Origin: Trichopria drosophilae | Lineage: Eukaryota; Arthropoda; Insecta; Hymenoptera; Diapriidae | Reading direction: 5' to 3' | Assembly: GCA_030407085.1 (NCBI GenBank) | Contig: CM059583.1 | Location: 81,120,001-81,184,000 of the forward strand | Length of the DNA: 64,000 nucleotides | The notes under the pieces: generated by a model | Database searches by the model: none | Told to the model about the DNA's origin: nothing | Seen by the model: the letters and a program-made list of their open reading frames with translations, nothing else | Position numbers and translations under genes: made by a program | Part shown: one piece after another, positions 21,641 to 32,504 of the stretch | Layout of the letters: each line of letters begins with the position of its first letter | Position numbering within the stretch: position 1 is the stretch's first letter

Positions 21641-22940
21641 TTACGGAGGGGGGAAACGCGTTGGTCACCATAGGGGGTTGAAGATGTTGTTTAACCCCCC
21701 ATGTGTCGGACTCCTCACCTTGTATGTTGACGGCAAGGTTTACCGACTAAAACCCTAACCTCCCTTGGCCCTCCATAATCCACGTGTGCAGTCTGCAGCA
21801 GAAAAGTGGCTCCGATATCCATCTCCTCCGCTGCAGACTGCACCGGGCCATTTCTTTTGCAACTGGAACCACTCCCTCTACCATCGGGTAAGTGGTTACA
21901 GGATCTCGTGTGACCTCGGTAGACGGAGAGATCCCAGCAGCACTGCTTTCTGCATTCGGCCTGCGATGGAATTTGCATGTTCTCGGCAAGCCCGAATGCT
22001 TTTTATGTTTTCGAGGAATGTTGGTCTCATTCCTCCCAGCACTCCAATTATCAGCACGACGAGCTTGATTTTGAATCCCCGATACAGCTTGCGCATTTCG
22101 AACAGGAGTTCCCGATATTTCATCCGTTTTTCGTTCTCTTTGCTGACTATATTTGTCTCTGCTGGTGCAGAGAACTCGATGACGAAGATAGATCTGTCAT
22201 CGAAGTCAACAAGGACGATGTCAGGCTTGTTGGCTGATATTTGCCTGCTCGTCGGGAATGAGTAATTCCAGTATATTCGGCACGACTCATTCCCGACTAC
22301 GGATTCAATATCAGTGGGGACATACGGCAAAACTGGGGTTGCATCAATACCGTAAGTGCTGCGAAGATGGTAATACAGCACTCGAAGAGCCGCATTGTGA
22401 CGTTCGATGTATGCTGAAACTGCATATATTGGGCATGCTGCTAAAAGATGCATTAGTGTCTCAGCATGACATATACACAATCTACAAAGCGCACTCTGTA
22501 CCGTCTGGTGTAAGACGTTCTGGCTATACGCTAAGGTATTGATGACCCCATCCTGGCATGAGAAGATAAAACCCTCGGTCTCGGACTTCAAGCCGGCTGA
22601 TCTTAAGAACGAAAAGGTCATCTCTGCCGACAAGCCAAGTTCTTGGACATTTCGAAAGAATTGTCCATCCAATGGTTTGTCGATATGCCTTCCGTCCAAC
22701 ATACGGAGTTGTGCTTTCCGTATGTTAGCCCTGAGACGCACTGGGCACAGATTGATGACTGATTCAGCTTCCTGTGCACCACTACGTCCCACGTTGAAAA
22801 CCAGACCGAGGTTTCGCGCCGCTCTTTTTGCCGCGTTGTACAAAAACGCCCCCTTCTCCTGAATTTCAAGCTGACGAACTATCATCAGCAGGGGATCCTC
22901 CGTTCGATTAATCACGTCGATGCTTGGCGGTAGACGTCAT
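21641..22940 (-). mobile_element. R4/Dong-like non-LTR retrotransposon, 3' part
   Basis: An uninterrupted 339-codon frame (22915-21896) encodes the C-terminal end of an RLE-type element. It has a Cys/His knuckle 'CRLCICHAETLMHLLAAC', then 'YIERHNAALRVLYYHL', 'TDIESVVGNESCRIYW', and the restriction-like endonuclease core 'ANKPDIVLVDFDDRSIFVIE' with 'FSAPAETNIV' and 'RMKYRELLFEMRKL'. The KPD...E spacing is the PD-(D/E)xK nuclease used by R2/R4/Dong elements to nick their target. About 250 bases of 3' UTR lie between 21895 and 21641. The RT is missing, so the copy is 5'-truncated at about 22940. R4/Dong fits best, R2 or NeSL less so. Confidence 0.82.
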
Positions 22941-22959
22941 AAGTCGATGAGGAATTATC

Positions 22960-23280
22960 TGAAATTAAAAAATCAAAATGATTTCGTTAATGTATATCCT
23001 TATGTATGACGTATCGTTCCCTTTTATTTATTTTTAATTTTTACACTTTTTGGGACGTTTTAAGCAAAAATCGTAATTTTGGCAAAAAATCAGGCATTTT
23101 GTATTCGTAATATCGGTAAAAATTTTTTAATGAAAAAATCAACGATAACTTCTAGCTATATGTCTGGCGAATGTGTTTGCAGAATTTCAAAAGGATCGAT
23201 TCAATACATGTTGAGTTAGAGCGTCCACCGACTGTAAAAAAATATTTCGAAAAAAAAAGCGTTTAAAATTTTATATACAC
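22960..23280. other. Unassigned repeat-like sequence
   Basis: No gene. Phrases such as 'gtttgcagaatttcaaaaggatcgattcaa' look like dispersed-repeat text, without a pairable copy in this window. Confidence 0.3.
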
Positions 23281-23282
23281 GG

Positions 23283-23564
23283 TCATTGAATGCAGATATT
23301 TTGATTAATTTTCGTTACTTGCATAGAATCGTCGATTCCATGCCCATAATCTGCTGTTCCTGCTGAAATTTGCAGATCCAAAGCAGCTTTTTTCTCCTGT
23401 CTCCGGCGTATTCGTTGTTCTTTTGAAGTTATTGCGGCACGTTCGTCAGCTGTGCGTATACGCTCCATGTCTTGTCGCCGTTGATATTCATTGGAGCTAG
23501 GACCCAAAGGTATTCTCATTATACAAGAAAGATAGTAACGCATGTTCCCTCGTTGAATTGACAT
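23283..23564 (-). CDS. Unrecognised 93-codon ORF with an Arg-rich helix and YGxGIDD tail
   Basis: The frame has an Arg/Glu/Lys-rich, probably helical middle ('RRQDMERIRTADERAAIT', 'EQRIRRRQEKKAALDLQI') and then 'YGHGIDDSM'. The last motif resembles the LYGPGI[AT]D tail of the Mutator-like transposases in this window, which suggests the C-terminal end of a transposon protein, but I cannot name the family. It lies between the R4/Dong-like element and the env end of the Gypsy element. It may be a remnant. Confidence 0.3.
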   Translation of the reverse strand: MSIQRGNMRYYLSCIMRIPLGPSSNEYQRRQDMERIRTADERAAITSKEQRIRRRQEKKAALDLQISAGTADYGHGIDDSMQVTKINQNICIQ

Positions 23565-23749
23565 GCTGCCTATTCAACAATTTTTTAACCGCCTGGAAGT
23601 TTTTTGGAGGAATTTTTTGGAGTTAATTTCTTCTTTTGAAGACCTTTACATATTTGTGTCTTAATTCTATGGACGTGTAATATCCAGTTCCACCGTTTGC
23701 TGTTTCGCATTCGCGCACTCTTCGGATTGAAAATCTCCCACTTCATTAT

Positions 23750-24700
23750 TGTGTCCGATCTTCGCTTCACTACTTTCCACATTGAATCTCACTTTACGCA
23801 CTTTGCTGCGGCGTGAAGAATTGATGATAACCTGCTTGTTCCGTATTCTGATGTTGAGTCTGCGTCAAATTTACATGTATGTGATAATGAGTGCTTCAAT
23901 GATCACGATGAGTGTGAGCGATGAACCACCAGACATCGTAGCGTTCACCATTGAGCGAACTCATTCGTTCATACCTCTTGTCCGGATTAGTTCGCGTGCC
24001 CGGTTTATAAGTTCACCGGACGTTATGTTGCTATCTAGCGTTCCTGGGCAATGTGAAAGTCCTTAAGCTCTGATTCTTTACGGAGAATGATCTCTTTCAG
24101 TTCGACCATTTCTTCTGTATTCTTTATAATTAAGTCAGAAACATTTAGCATGACCGATCCATAATGTTCTAAGGTAAATAAGGAATGTACGGTCTGAGAT
24201 GCTGTCAGCGTTGTTTTAGATGTTTGGGCCTTACATCTTGGTGCTAGTCCGACCTCTCCGGTACCATTTATTGTTATGGTATCTATGACCGAGTTTCCGC
24301 ATATTATTCGCATCGGTTCCAATATTGCAGCTGATTATAGCCACTTATTTTGGGTGCGTCATTTCATCCAAAATGGTGCTCCCTGAGACAATATACGGAC
24401 GTCGCAATTGTTAAAGTTGCTAAACTTAATATCCGTGATTAATCTTACTTCACAGTTATTATCATTGTCTGTCGTATGCACGGGTAGATCTTCTTTGCAT
24501 ACGTAAATTTCGCCGTCTTGCTTGCACTGTGGGTACTTTTCTGATGTTAGGCGTGTATATGTTTCCTATCATCTGCAATACCTGAGTACCGAGCCGATGG
24601 TTGAATGAATGCAGTTCGCGTTTCGTTTTCGATATTCTGTGGGACCGGAATCGGCCTGTGCTCATAAATGGTGAAGTATGTGTGAGAGACTGAGGAACAT
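23750..24700 (-). pseudogene. Errantivirus-type envelope remnant
   Basis: Minus-strand fragments in at least three frames show the pattern of baculovirus-F/errantivirus env proteins: a Cys-bearing ectodomain with 'YPQCKQDGEIYVC' (about 24530), 'NNCDVRI' and a Trp-bearing segment (about 24400), then 'IICGNSVIDTITINGTGE' and a Cys-Lys block (about 24310-24240). A hydrophobic span of about 20 residues near 23930-23870 would be the C-terminal membrane anchor, and a basic tail follows. Slips and stops lie between each block. A furin site and fusion peptide could not be located with confidence. The assignment rests on Cys spacing and on its place 3' of integrase. Confidence 0.65.
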
Positions 24701-24949
24701 ATAGCATTATATACAGCAAAGTAATAATAACAACGAATGAAAAATAATTCAAGAACAATTAACAATTCAAGACCAACAATGCATCGATCTAAAATGCGAC
24801 CTTGGAAAAAGGAGGCGATCTTTCTTGAAATTTCACTACCCCCTCCCGAAGCTGCTCGTTCTATTGCGCGCTTGGGTACGAACTGCCGCACAAAGAAGAG
24901 AGTGATTACCTTCCTCACTCCTCAACCCCCCTAAGTCATACCGATTATT

Positions 24950-25925
24950 CTATATCCGATGCGTCGCTTCCTGATTGCGATCCGTTTTCCTCATCGAAAA
25001 TTGTTCCTTCCTTAATTTGTCCTTGTGTACTATTTTCGTCCTCAATTCGTCTAATCGGATTTTCACGTTTCTGTACCCTACAATTTCGAAGATTTCATAC
25101 GGGCCATCAAATGTGGCATCAAATTTTCCATGTCGAGGTTCTTTTTACAACATGACAAACTTCCCAATTCTAAAATATTTAATATTTTGTTTACGATCAT
25201 AGTGTGCTTTTGATTGGTGTTTTGCTCGATTGAGATTCAATCCAGCTAAAGTTTGTAATTCGATGATATTTTTCAAATTCTTGTGCATAGTCCGGATATG
25301 TCATTATTTTATCCTTTGGTTCCGCTTTCGAAGGAGTTCGGCTGGTTGTGAGAATACTAGCTCGTGAGGGGAATATTTTGTACCCTCGTGCGTGCTAGTG
25401 TTATAACCGGGCATGGCGTACGATATCCATTTGTCCCAGTCTTTACGGTCCTTCGCGATACACCGTAAATACTATATGAGGACACAATGACTTCGCTCAA
25501 TGCTCCCATTTGAATGCGGATAATAAGCTGATGTTTTATATGTTGTTTATTATTTTGGGTAGCTTTGCTAGTTCTTTGAGGGTATCAGACATAAAATTTG
25601 CACCTTGGTTTGTTAATATCCTTCTAGGTGCTTCGAATTTGCATATAAATTCGGTAGCGAAAGTTTTGGCCACCGATCGTGCTGTTCTATCGGGAAGTGG
25701 TATCGCTAATGAGAATTTTGTAAGTAAGTCCTGGATTGTGAGGTCGAATTTATTCCCATCTCGAGATGTGGAGGTTGGACCCTATAGGTCAATTGCGACC
25801 TTGTCAACTGCTTCCGCTGGTGTGTCAGTAATCATCATAGATAATCCTGTCTTATTTCGGTTTATCTTTTTGTGCTGACACTCGTAACATCGATATATTA
25901 CTTCTTTGACATCGGTATTTTTCCA
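24950..25925 (-). pseudogene. Gypsy integrase remnant
   Basis: The minus strand shows the CxxC half of the HHCC finger (about 25890), the core start 'VDKVAIDLIGPTST', 'DLLTKFSLAIPLPDRTARSV' and 'FEAPRRILTNQGANFMS' (the second catalytic Asp position has become Asn), then through stops 'NLNRAKHQSKAHYDRK', 'FRIGKFVML' and the C-terminal 'KFDATFDGPYEI' with 'NVKIRLDELRTK' (about 25100). All are standard Ty3/Gypsy integrase blocks. The catalytic change and more than five stops make it dead. Confidence 0.85.
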
Positions 25926-26099
25926 GTAGCACTTTCGAGATAATCGATGGTATGTTTTGTTAATATTATCTTATAAGTAAATATCGTTCGGTATCTCGTG
26001 TTACGGCTAATGAATATTTTAATATTGTGTAACGTAGTCACAAGAATTAAAATACAAAAAATAGGGAAATTAATCAACATTTCTTAAATTAATTTAATG

Positions 26100-26836
26100 A
26101 TCAAAACAAAATATCAATGTTGAAGTGTATACAAATGAAATTTTGAAGAATTAAATTAAATAGGACAAATGGAATTGTATGACCATTCAATTCAAGTGAT
26201 GGTAGAGCCATTGACTCGATTATAGAAAGGTTGTGTCGAGATCCTAATATTATGGATCTCGACACATATGTTTTTGACTCACTAAGAACCAGTCCACAAT
26301 CCTTAGTCCAGATGTACAAGGCGTTAATGTCACTAATTAAATTTGTCGATGGTGTTTCGAATAGGACTCAATGGGGTGGTCAAATAAAACTGGGTGTCAT
26401 CAGGGAATACTAATGTAGAATTGCAATAATGACAAAGTCTTGAGAAGATGCATTTAAACACCATTATGAATAAGATTGGTCCTAGACTAGTTCCTTGAGG
26501 AACACCGGAAGAAGTGAACTGGTGCCGTGCAATGGTGCCATCGAAACCTTTGATGGTCTGCAATCGACCAGTCAAGTATGAGAAAATTCAAGCAATAGCC
26601 AGATCATCAAATCCAATTTAACGAAGACAAAAGAGAATTAGAGGATGGCGTAATGTATCGAACGCTTTGGAAATGGCGAAGAATACAAGTATCGTTACAC
26701 AAACGTGTTCAATTCTACAACGAATATAATCCATAAGTTTTAATAAAGCCGTTTAAGTACTGTGGTATTTTCCAAATCCACACTGTTTCGGATGTAATAG
26801 GTTATTACTCTCGATGTAGTATACTATTTTTTTAAT
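26100..26836 (-). mobile_element. CR1/L2-like RT fragment inserted in the Gypsy element
   Basis: The minus strand from 26836 shows 'QCGFGKYHST', 'ILVFFAISKAFDTLRHPLI', then 'SSGVPQGTSLGPILF', 'VFPDDTQFYL' (catalytic box YADD changed to FPDD) and 'CGLVLSESKT'. These are the RT palm blocks of a non-LTR retrotransposon. It lies exactly between RNase H and integrase of the host Gypsy element. Both ends are truncated and no TSD is obvious. Confidence 0.8.
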
Positions 26837-26838
26837 AA

Positions 26839-27063
26839 CTATAGAATCGAGGAGATTTGCAATGTGCGGAGAGACAGAAAGTGCGTGAAAATTCGTACGA
26901 AATAAGCAAGTAAAGCACTAACGCGAATGTACTCAACAACGCACAATGAAAGACTGATGTAAGGGCGAAATTGTTCGACTGCGAAAACAAACCCGAGCAT
27001 CTCCTTATCTCCCGTAGTGTACCGTGTTTTAGTGTCCTTCAGACTCCTAGACGCGTATGCCAC
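26839..27063 (-). pseudogene. Gypsy RNase H start
   Basis: 'MAYASRSLKDTKTRYTTGDK' and 'EMLGFVFAVEQFRPYI' are the first RNase H blocks of Ty3/Gypsy. The frame then decays. It follows the RT on the minus strand. Confidence 0.8.
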
Positions 27064-27119
27064 CGGGATGTCCTTTCCTATTTCCCCGTGTAACAGGATC
27101 GCTCCTAGGCCCTATCCTT

Positions 27120-28210
27120 AGGCGTCAGTAGTTACTACGAATGGATTTATACAGTCCGGCAGGTTTAGTATAGGGTCGGAGCACAATTTTGCTTTTTAAA
27201 TTTAAAATGCTTCCTCTTGTTCTTTCCCCCACTCCAAAGGTACTTTTTTTCGTAGGAGAAATGTTAAGGGGTATGCAATTTTCGCAAAGTCTTCCACGAA
27301 GCTCCGATAGTATCACGCCAAACCATTAAATTGTTTTACCTGTTTCTAATGCTTGGGCCGCGGCAATTTTTCCACCGCTTCTAAATTTCGGGGGTCTGGT
27401 TCCACCTTGTTTTCACTAATTATGTGGCCTAAATGTCGTTCTTCTCTGCACAGGCAAATTCATTTCTAGGGTTCTAGAGTTAGATTTTCATGGGCCATCC
27501 GGGCCAACAGACGGTTGAATTTCTTTCTATACTCCTCTAAATTTTTTGCGTAAATGACAATGTCATATAAATATATCAGCATTTCTATTCCGTGCAGGCA
27601 ACATAGTGCTACATCCATTAGTCTTTGGAGTACACTTGGGCCATTTTGTATGTCCATTGGCATGCGCACGTACACATAATGTGCGTAAGGAGTTGAAAAC
27701 GCCGTTTTGTGCGCGTCTCGTTCATCCATTTTTATTTGGTGAAAACCAAAACTTAGTTCAAGCGTGGTGAAATATGAGGCTTGTCCGAGTTGATCCAATA
27801 TATTAACGATATTGGGTATGGGGTAAGCGCCACCGACCGTCTTTTCTTTCAATGCCCGAAAATCGATGATGATCCTCTATCTTTTTTCCCCGTGCGGGCC
27901 CGCCTTTTTTGGGACAACCTATGCAGGTGAGTCATATGACGAAGTTGAGGGTTTTATAATTCAAGCAGCCTCTTTCTCCGCCACAAGTCGTTGTATGTAT
28001 CTCTTGTTTGATAAGAAGAAGGTGTCTAAAACGTTTCGTTGGCACCAGTACGTCGTTCGTCGTATGAATTCGATGCAAAAACAACGTTGTCGCTGTGAAT
28101 GGTTCGCCCGGTAAATGAAACCGTTCCGCATGTAATGTAACGAGAGACTCCACGTGCTCTCGTTCATCGGGTAGCAATGTGCACAAGTTCATGAGAGCTA
28201 ACACTTGCTC
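27120..28210 (-). pseudogene. Gypsy reverse transcriptase remnant
   Basis: The pre-RT linker 'HAERFHLPGEPFTATTLFLH' (about 28120) leads to the palm frame 27852-27466: 'GAYPIPNIVNILDQLGQA', 'LELSFGFHQIKMDERDAHK', 'YAHYVYVRMPMDIQNGPSVL' and the catalytic box 'LIYLYDIVIYAK', where the usual YLDD has become YLYD. One catalytic Asp is therefore lost. Downstream, connection-domain sequence is legible with stops to about 27120. Confidence 0.88.
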
Positions 28211-28439
28211 CGCTCGATTGACGTGTGTGTGAGTAGCATGGATTGTTGCACGCTGCGACGGCTGATGATCGTTGTCGATTTCGTCGTCCGTTGTGCTTAT
28301 TCCGAATTATGTCGCATGCTTCCAGTGCCGTCGCTGGAGTTTTTAATTTTCCCGTATCCTCTGCGGTATTGGCGACGATTACATATGCGTATTTGTCGTT
28401 ATTTTGTACTAACGCATTCATTAGGCGAACACGCGTGTT

Positions 28440-28712
28440 CGTATTAATTTTGGTAGAATTCCGATTTTAAATCATTACTAATTCGTATGCGAATTACTTC
28501 TCGGCTTGGCGGAGGGAGTTTCGTCCAGGAAACTTCGGCGAATGGGAACATTTGTCCCCCCATTTGAAGAACGTCATTCTTATAATCTATGTTTACGTCA
28601 TACTTTCGCAGGAATGGTTCACCGAGTATTCAGTCCTCGGGGATCGGAAAATCGTCTAATACGATTTGTGCATCGATCCTTAATCTCTGAAATTTGATTT
28701 TCGCACACCCAT
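28440..28712 (-). pseudogene. Gypsy protease, C-terminal half
   Basis: The minus strand reads 'QIVLDDFPIPED' followed, after a stop, by 'ILGEPFLRKYDVNIDYKND' and 'MFPFAEVSW', which matches the flap-to-C-terminus of errantivirus proteases. Its N-terminal half, with the catalytic triad, lies 1.4 kb away at 30153-30341 because of an insertion. Confidence 0.75.
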
Positions 28713-28714
28713 TG

Positions 28715-30165
28715 TAACATAATCATGTATGTATATATATATGTATAGATATGTATGGGTAGAGATAAAAATAATGGAAACATGTAAGGTAATTGTAACA
28801 AGAAAACGTGTAACAAACATAAGCAATCAAATTGTAACGAAACGCAATTGTATATGAAAACGTGTAACAACGATAAAATAAGTAGCAACAATGAGCTGTC
28901 AACAAAAAACAAAACGTGTAAAAATTGAATCAGATAACGAAATAATAGTTAGAAACAGTGTATAAATATAATAGTGACAATAGTGCGGAATAGAGCGTGC
29001 TGATTGGTTGATGAGCGTGAATGTTATCGCCGACGCTGCGCGTCCTGCGATTGGCGGATGGGGAATCAAAATGGACGGGCGGAGACTCGAGCGCCGTTTC
29101 ATTGGTACTAAAGCACTATATCCCCAAAAGTGAATAGGTGGCGATTGAACAGTTTTTTTTTGTGTGTTGGGATTTGTGATGGTGGGAAAGTCTAGGAGAT
29201 GTGGTAGGGGTTCCGAAAGTCATGGCAGAAGAGTGGGAACTCCTTGTGAAGAAAGAAAGGGACATTCTTTCGATTCAGTCCACGGTTGACGACGCTTCAT
29301 CTGTGCAGCAATTTTGGAGTTTCGCCATGAGAAAAAAGTAACCAGAATTTGTCCGATGTGAGCGTAAGCTGTTACGATTCCGGGATACTCTATTTTGTGT
29401 CTCCAAATAATTCATGGGAACAATTGCGTACTTCAAGAGAAACCTGCTCGTTAGTTGAAGGTAAGAGAGTGCACACTTTGTGAACCGCATTTTGGCGCGG
29501 AAAGCGACATGATTATATTTCGATCTGTCTGCTTGTTAAAGGCTGAAACAAGGAAGTTTCCTCTTGAACTAGTCCTCTTGCTAGTTGTTGGCTTCCTCGC
29601 TCAAGTTTCATTTCCTTATCGGCGATAAAAGTCTCCTCTGAGTTTTTGGAAAACCGGTCATTTTGGTCATGAGGGAGAAGTTCGTTCATTAACGACACGT
29701 GTGCTTCATCATGAGAAATGGTACGTCCTAACCTCAAATCGACTCCTGGACAGCAGCACGATTATCCGATCCCACGTCTCCAAATATTGCAAAACTCAAC
29801 CGAGGTTTTCTACAACTGCTACGAGGAATCTGCCTGAACCAGGATCCTGACAGTTCATCGAAATTATGCTCGAGATAAGTTCCAATCAATTTGTTACACG
29901 TTTTCGCTTTTTCGTTAAAACAACTTTGATATTTTGTATAATGTGTAAAAATTTATTCGACGATTAGATTAATATATGTAAAGTGTGATTTGCTAACCGT
30001 TTTGATATTAATTTCTTCCCTTCATTACAATCAGGACAATCAGTTTAATTAATTAATGATTCGTAATAATTAAACAATTAGTATGTCCTTGACCCAAGAC
30101 ATATTTATGATTATTACACCATATATATAAATATTTCCCTCTCCGATTCCGCTTAATTGATATTT
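28715..30165. mobile_element. Unidentified ~1.4-kb insertion with subterminal inverted repeats
   Basis: It splits the Gypsy protease. Near the left end the motif AAAACGTGTAACAA occurs at 28803-28816 and 28857-28870, with a partial copy at 28911; its complement occurs once near the right end (29891-29904). Multiple subterminal motifs are typical of hAT or P-type DNA transposons. The centre has a GC-richer block (28975-29120) with several ATTGG (CCAAT-box) sequences and 'ctatatcc', then two overlapping short ORFs, one starting ATGGCAGAAGAG at 29222 (40 codons). No transposase is recognised. Boundaries are set by where the protease text stops and restarts; the TSD is unresolved. Confidence 0.5.
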
Positions 30166-30341
30166 TGTTGTAATATCTGATACATATCCCGACGTAATTT
30201 TGAGAGTTTAATAATATTTATTTCCGAACCGGTGTCAACGAGGAACATACCGTGCGTGTAATGTAGATCCTTATTCGAACTCAATAATTTTGGGCACCTT
30301 GAGAACCCAGCATCCCCATAAAGGATATTGGCTCCGCTCAT
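30153..30341 (-). pseudogene. Gypsy protease N-terminus with DTGS triad
   Basis: 'HGMFLVDTGSEINIIKLSK' contains the aspartic-protease DTG triad followed by the S/EINI strand. The catalytic residues are intact in this fragment, but a stop follows at 30155 where the insertion begins. Confidence 0.8.
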
Positions 30342-30359
30342 TTGAGTAGTCTCATCTGA

Positions 30360-31005
30360 TGTGATGCGGGCGTCTGCTTCTGAGGCCCACTCGATCCCAC
30401 AGTCTAGGTTCGAGTGTCCTTGGAGTTTAAATGTTTCTGAGTTCCTTGTCTATTCTGACCATGTGTATGATCATTTGATTGTCATTTTTCTATCGAAATG
30501 TTGCGGATTTCCGTTCGAGTGATAGTTTCCCATGTTCGCATTAAAGTTTCCCATATTTCGGTTTGAGTAACCTGGGTTTCTGCTAAAATTTTGTCGATTC
30601 CCGTCCGAGTTATAATTTCCCATATTCGTATTAAAATTTTCCATATTTCAATTTGCGTAACCTGGGTTTCTGTTAAAATTTTGCGGATTCCCACCGTACT
30701 CTCGCGCTGGTCCAAAACCTAAACTTCATTGATTATGCTTATTAATGCTATTTAATGTTAAACATTGATCTGGCGTATGACTGATACGTTTACAGTAGCT
30801 ACAAACTATTTCAGTATATCCTCACGACTGGCACATATCCTCTCCGTGTCCGATTAAATCGCAATAGGTCTACACGCTTTCCGTCATATCGTGACGCAAA
30901 GTTTCGAAATAATCATCCTCGGCATTTACTACTCGTGCATAAACTGGGTGTTCTGCTCTGTCCTTCGCTGGTGCGCAGGAGGCCGCTCATTCGTCTTCAG
31001 TCCGA
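30360..31005 (-). pseudogene. Gypsy gag C-terminus: zinc knuckles and Asn/Gly-rich repeat
   Basis: On the minus strand two Cys/His knuckles are readable near 30860-30770 ('CDLIGHGEDMC' and 'CSYCKRISHTPDQC'), then an Asn-rich tail in which the unit 'NRNPGYxNxNMxNFNxNMGN' is repeated about twice (30690-30490; DNA period about 108 bp). This is the nucleocapsid part of gag. The capsid part continues beyond the MITE at 31718. Confidence 0.75.
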
Positions 31006-31009
31006 TATA

Positions 31010-31717
31010 CAGGGTCATCGAAAAGTATCGGACCCCCCTAATATGTTCAGTTAGAATGCACTTAGGAGAAAATGTCCAATACCAAAGTTGTATGGTTTCA
31101 AGCGGGGAGTAAGATGACCTTGACTTTGACCTTGACCATGTCCTTCAAGGTCATTTCAAGGTCAATCTTATTTTTTTAAATAGAACCCCCTACATTTTAT
31201 TGCATATTCTTATAGCTTATCTCGAGAGCTTTTCAAAACACTATAATAAAATATTTTTTTATTAAGTACTTTTTGAGTTATAAAGGTTTGAAGTTAACAA
31301 TTTAAGTGGTGTCCGAGTCCGACCAGTTAAGGCAAGAGTGGTGTGCGAGTCCGACCAGTTAAGGCAAGAGTGAGTGACACTAAATAATATTTTACAAGAT
31401 ATTCTACATTTTGTGTCAAAAAATTGTTAACTTTAAACCTTTATAACTCAAAAAATACTTAATAAAAAAATATTTTATTATAGTGTTTTGGAAAGCTCTC
31501 GAGGTAAGCTATAAGAATATGCAATAAAATGTAGGGGGTTCTATTTAAAAAAATAAGATTGACCTTGAAATGACCTTGAAGGACATGGTCAAGGTCAAAG
31601 TCAAGGTCATCATCTTACTCCCCGCTTGAAACCATACAACTTTGCTATTGGAGATTTTCTCCTAAGTGCATTCTAACTGAAGATATTAGGGGGGTCCGAT
31701 ACTTTTCGATGACCCTG
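31010..31717. mobile_element. Foldback MITE, 708 bp, TA TSD, arms over 300 bp
   Basis: The ends CAGGGTCATCGAAAAGTATC (31010) and its complement (to 31717) are flanked by TA at 31008-31009 and 31718-31719, as in Tc1/mariner elements. The arms pair almost throughout (31010-31305 with 31425-31717). The loop has a 31-bp direct duplication of 'gagtccgaccagttaaggca' (31315-31373). Each arm carries four TCAAGGTCA/TGACCTTGA motifs. No transposase is encoded. It interrupts Gypsy gag. Confidence 0.92.
31115..31164. promoter_or_regulatory. Cluster of four TCAAGGTCA nuclear-receptor half-sites (left MITE arm)
   Basis: TGACCTTGA at 31115-31123 and 31127-31135; TCAAGGTCA at 31145-31153 and 31156-31164. 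This nonamer is the known monomer site of FTZ-F1/NR5A and ERR receptors. The mirrored arm has the same four at 31560-31568, 31571-31579, 31589-31597 and 31601-31609. Binding is inferred, not shown. Confidence 0.6.
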
Positions 31718-31729
31718 TATGTATTCTAA

Positions 31730-32173
31730 TCTAATCGCGTGTTCAGTTGTCTCTTGCAATGTTCTCGGTAGTTCACCCCCACTCTAAATTATATCGGCCC
31801 TTTCAACCCCGTTATAAATTTCTCTAAAGCTTTCTTATTTATTAACGCTGTCAAAGTATTTTTTCGGTTTCTGTTGTTTCGAAGTCTGATTTTTTTCTGA
31901 ACTTTCTTCCGGGGAAAGTTCCTCCGAACTTGAATCACCCGGCATGGAATTCTTTCAGTTTTCGGTTGATTTTTCCGCGCTCGTTTGTTCCGTTCTTGTA
32001 TTTTTTTCGCTGTCGGGGAACCCAGAATGTCTCTTATTCTGTTCATGCAATATTAAATGAAGGTTGGACATGGCATGTTTCAACACGTATGTGCGCGAAC
32101 AAATATAACATTCAAAATATATCAATTCACTAATACATCCAAATTTGTAATTATTCAGTTTATCCGGCAACAT
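31730..32173 (-). pseudogene. Gypsy gag, capsid part
   Basis: The minus strand, through several slips, shows a Ser/Glu-rich segment ('SSSEELSPEESSEKNQTS', about 31950) and then 'ALEKFITGLKGPI' and a 'TEH.IRL'-like block (about 31740) characteristic of Gypsy gag. It is cut by the MITE at 31717 and continues at 31005 into the zinc-knuckle part. Confidence 0.6.
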
Positions 32174-32504
32174 TATTTTGGGAAAGTAGTCGCGACTTAC
32201 TCGTCGATGATTATTAAAATTGCAGCTATAATGCTGAACAGGAATGTTGCTGTAATCTTCATTACTGTAAACCTTTGATTGTTGTCCCCGAACCCTTACT
32301 ATCCTTTTGTGGCCAAAGAGAATTGGGAATGTTTATTTAACGCTTACGATTTAACACTTTCACAGTCTTAATAGTTTTAAAATTTGAAGTTGATCAAAGT
32401 TTTTAAGAGATTTCAAAGATTTAAAAAACTAAAAAAACGAGGACGAAACTCGACGCGATTCCACTTTTTGTTTTAAGAGAAAAAAAAATTGAAAATCACT
32501 CGCG

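Noticed and set aside
21765..22265. 166-codon plus-strand ORF
   Set aside because: It is the complement of the R4/Dong-like coding frame on the minus strand.
24547..24918. 123-codon minus-strand ORF as the env N-terminus
   Set aside because: Only its last third looks env-like; the upstream part has no recognisable signal or cleavage features, so the env call was limited to below 24700.
29222..29344. 40-codon ORF starting ATGGCAGAAGAG
   Set aside because: Too short to call a gene and an alternative ATG frame overlaps it; kept only as part of the unidentified insertion.
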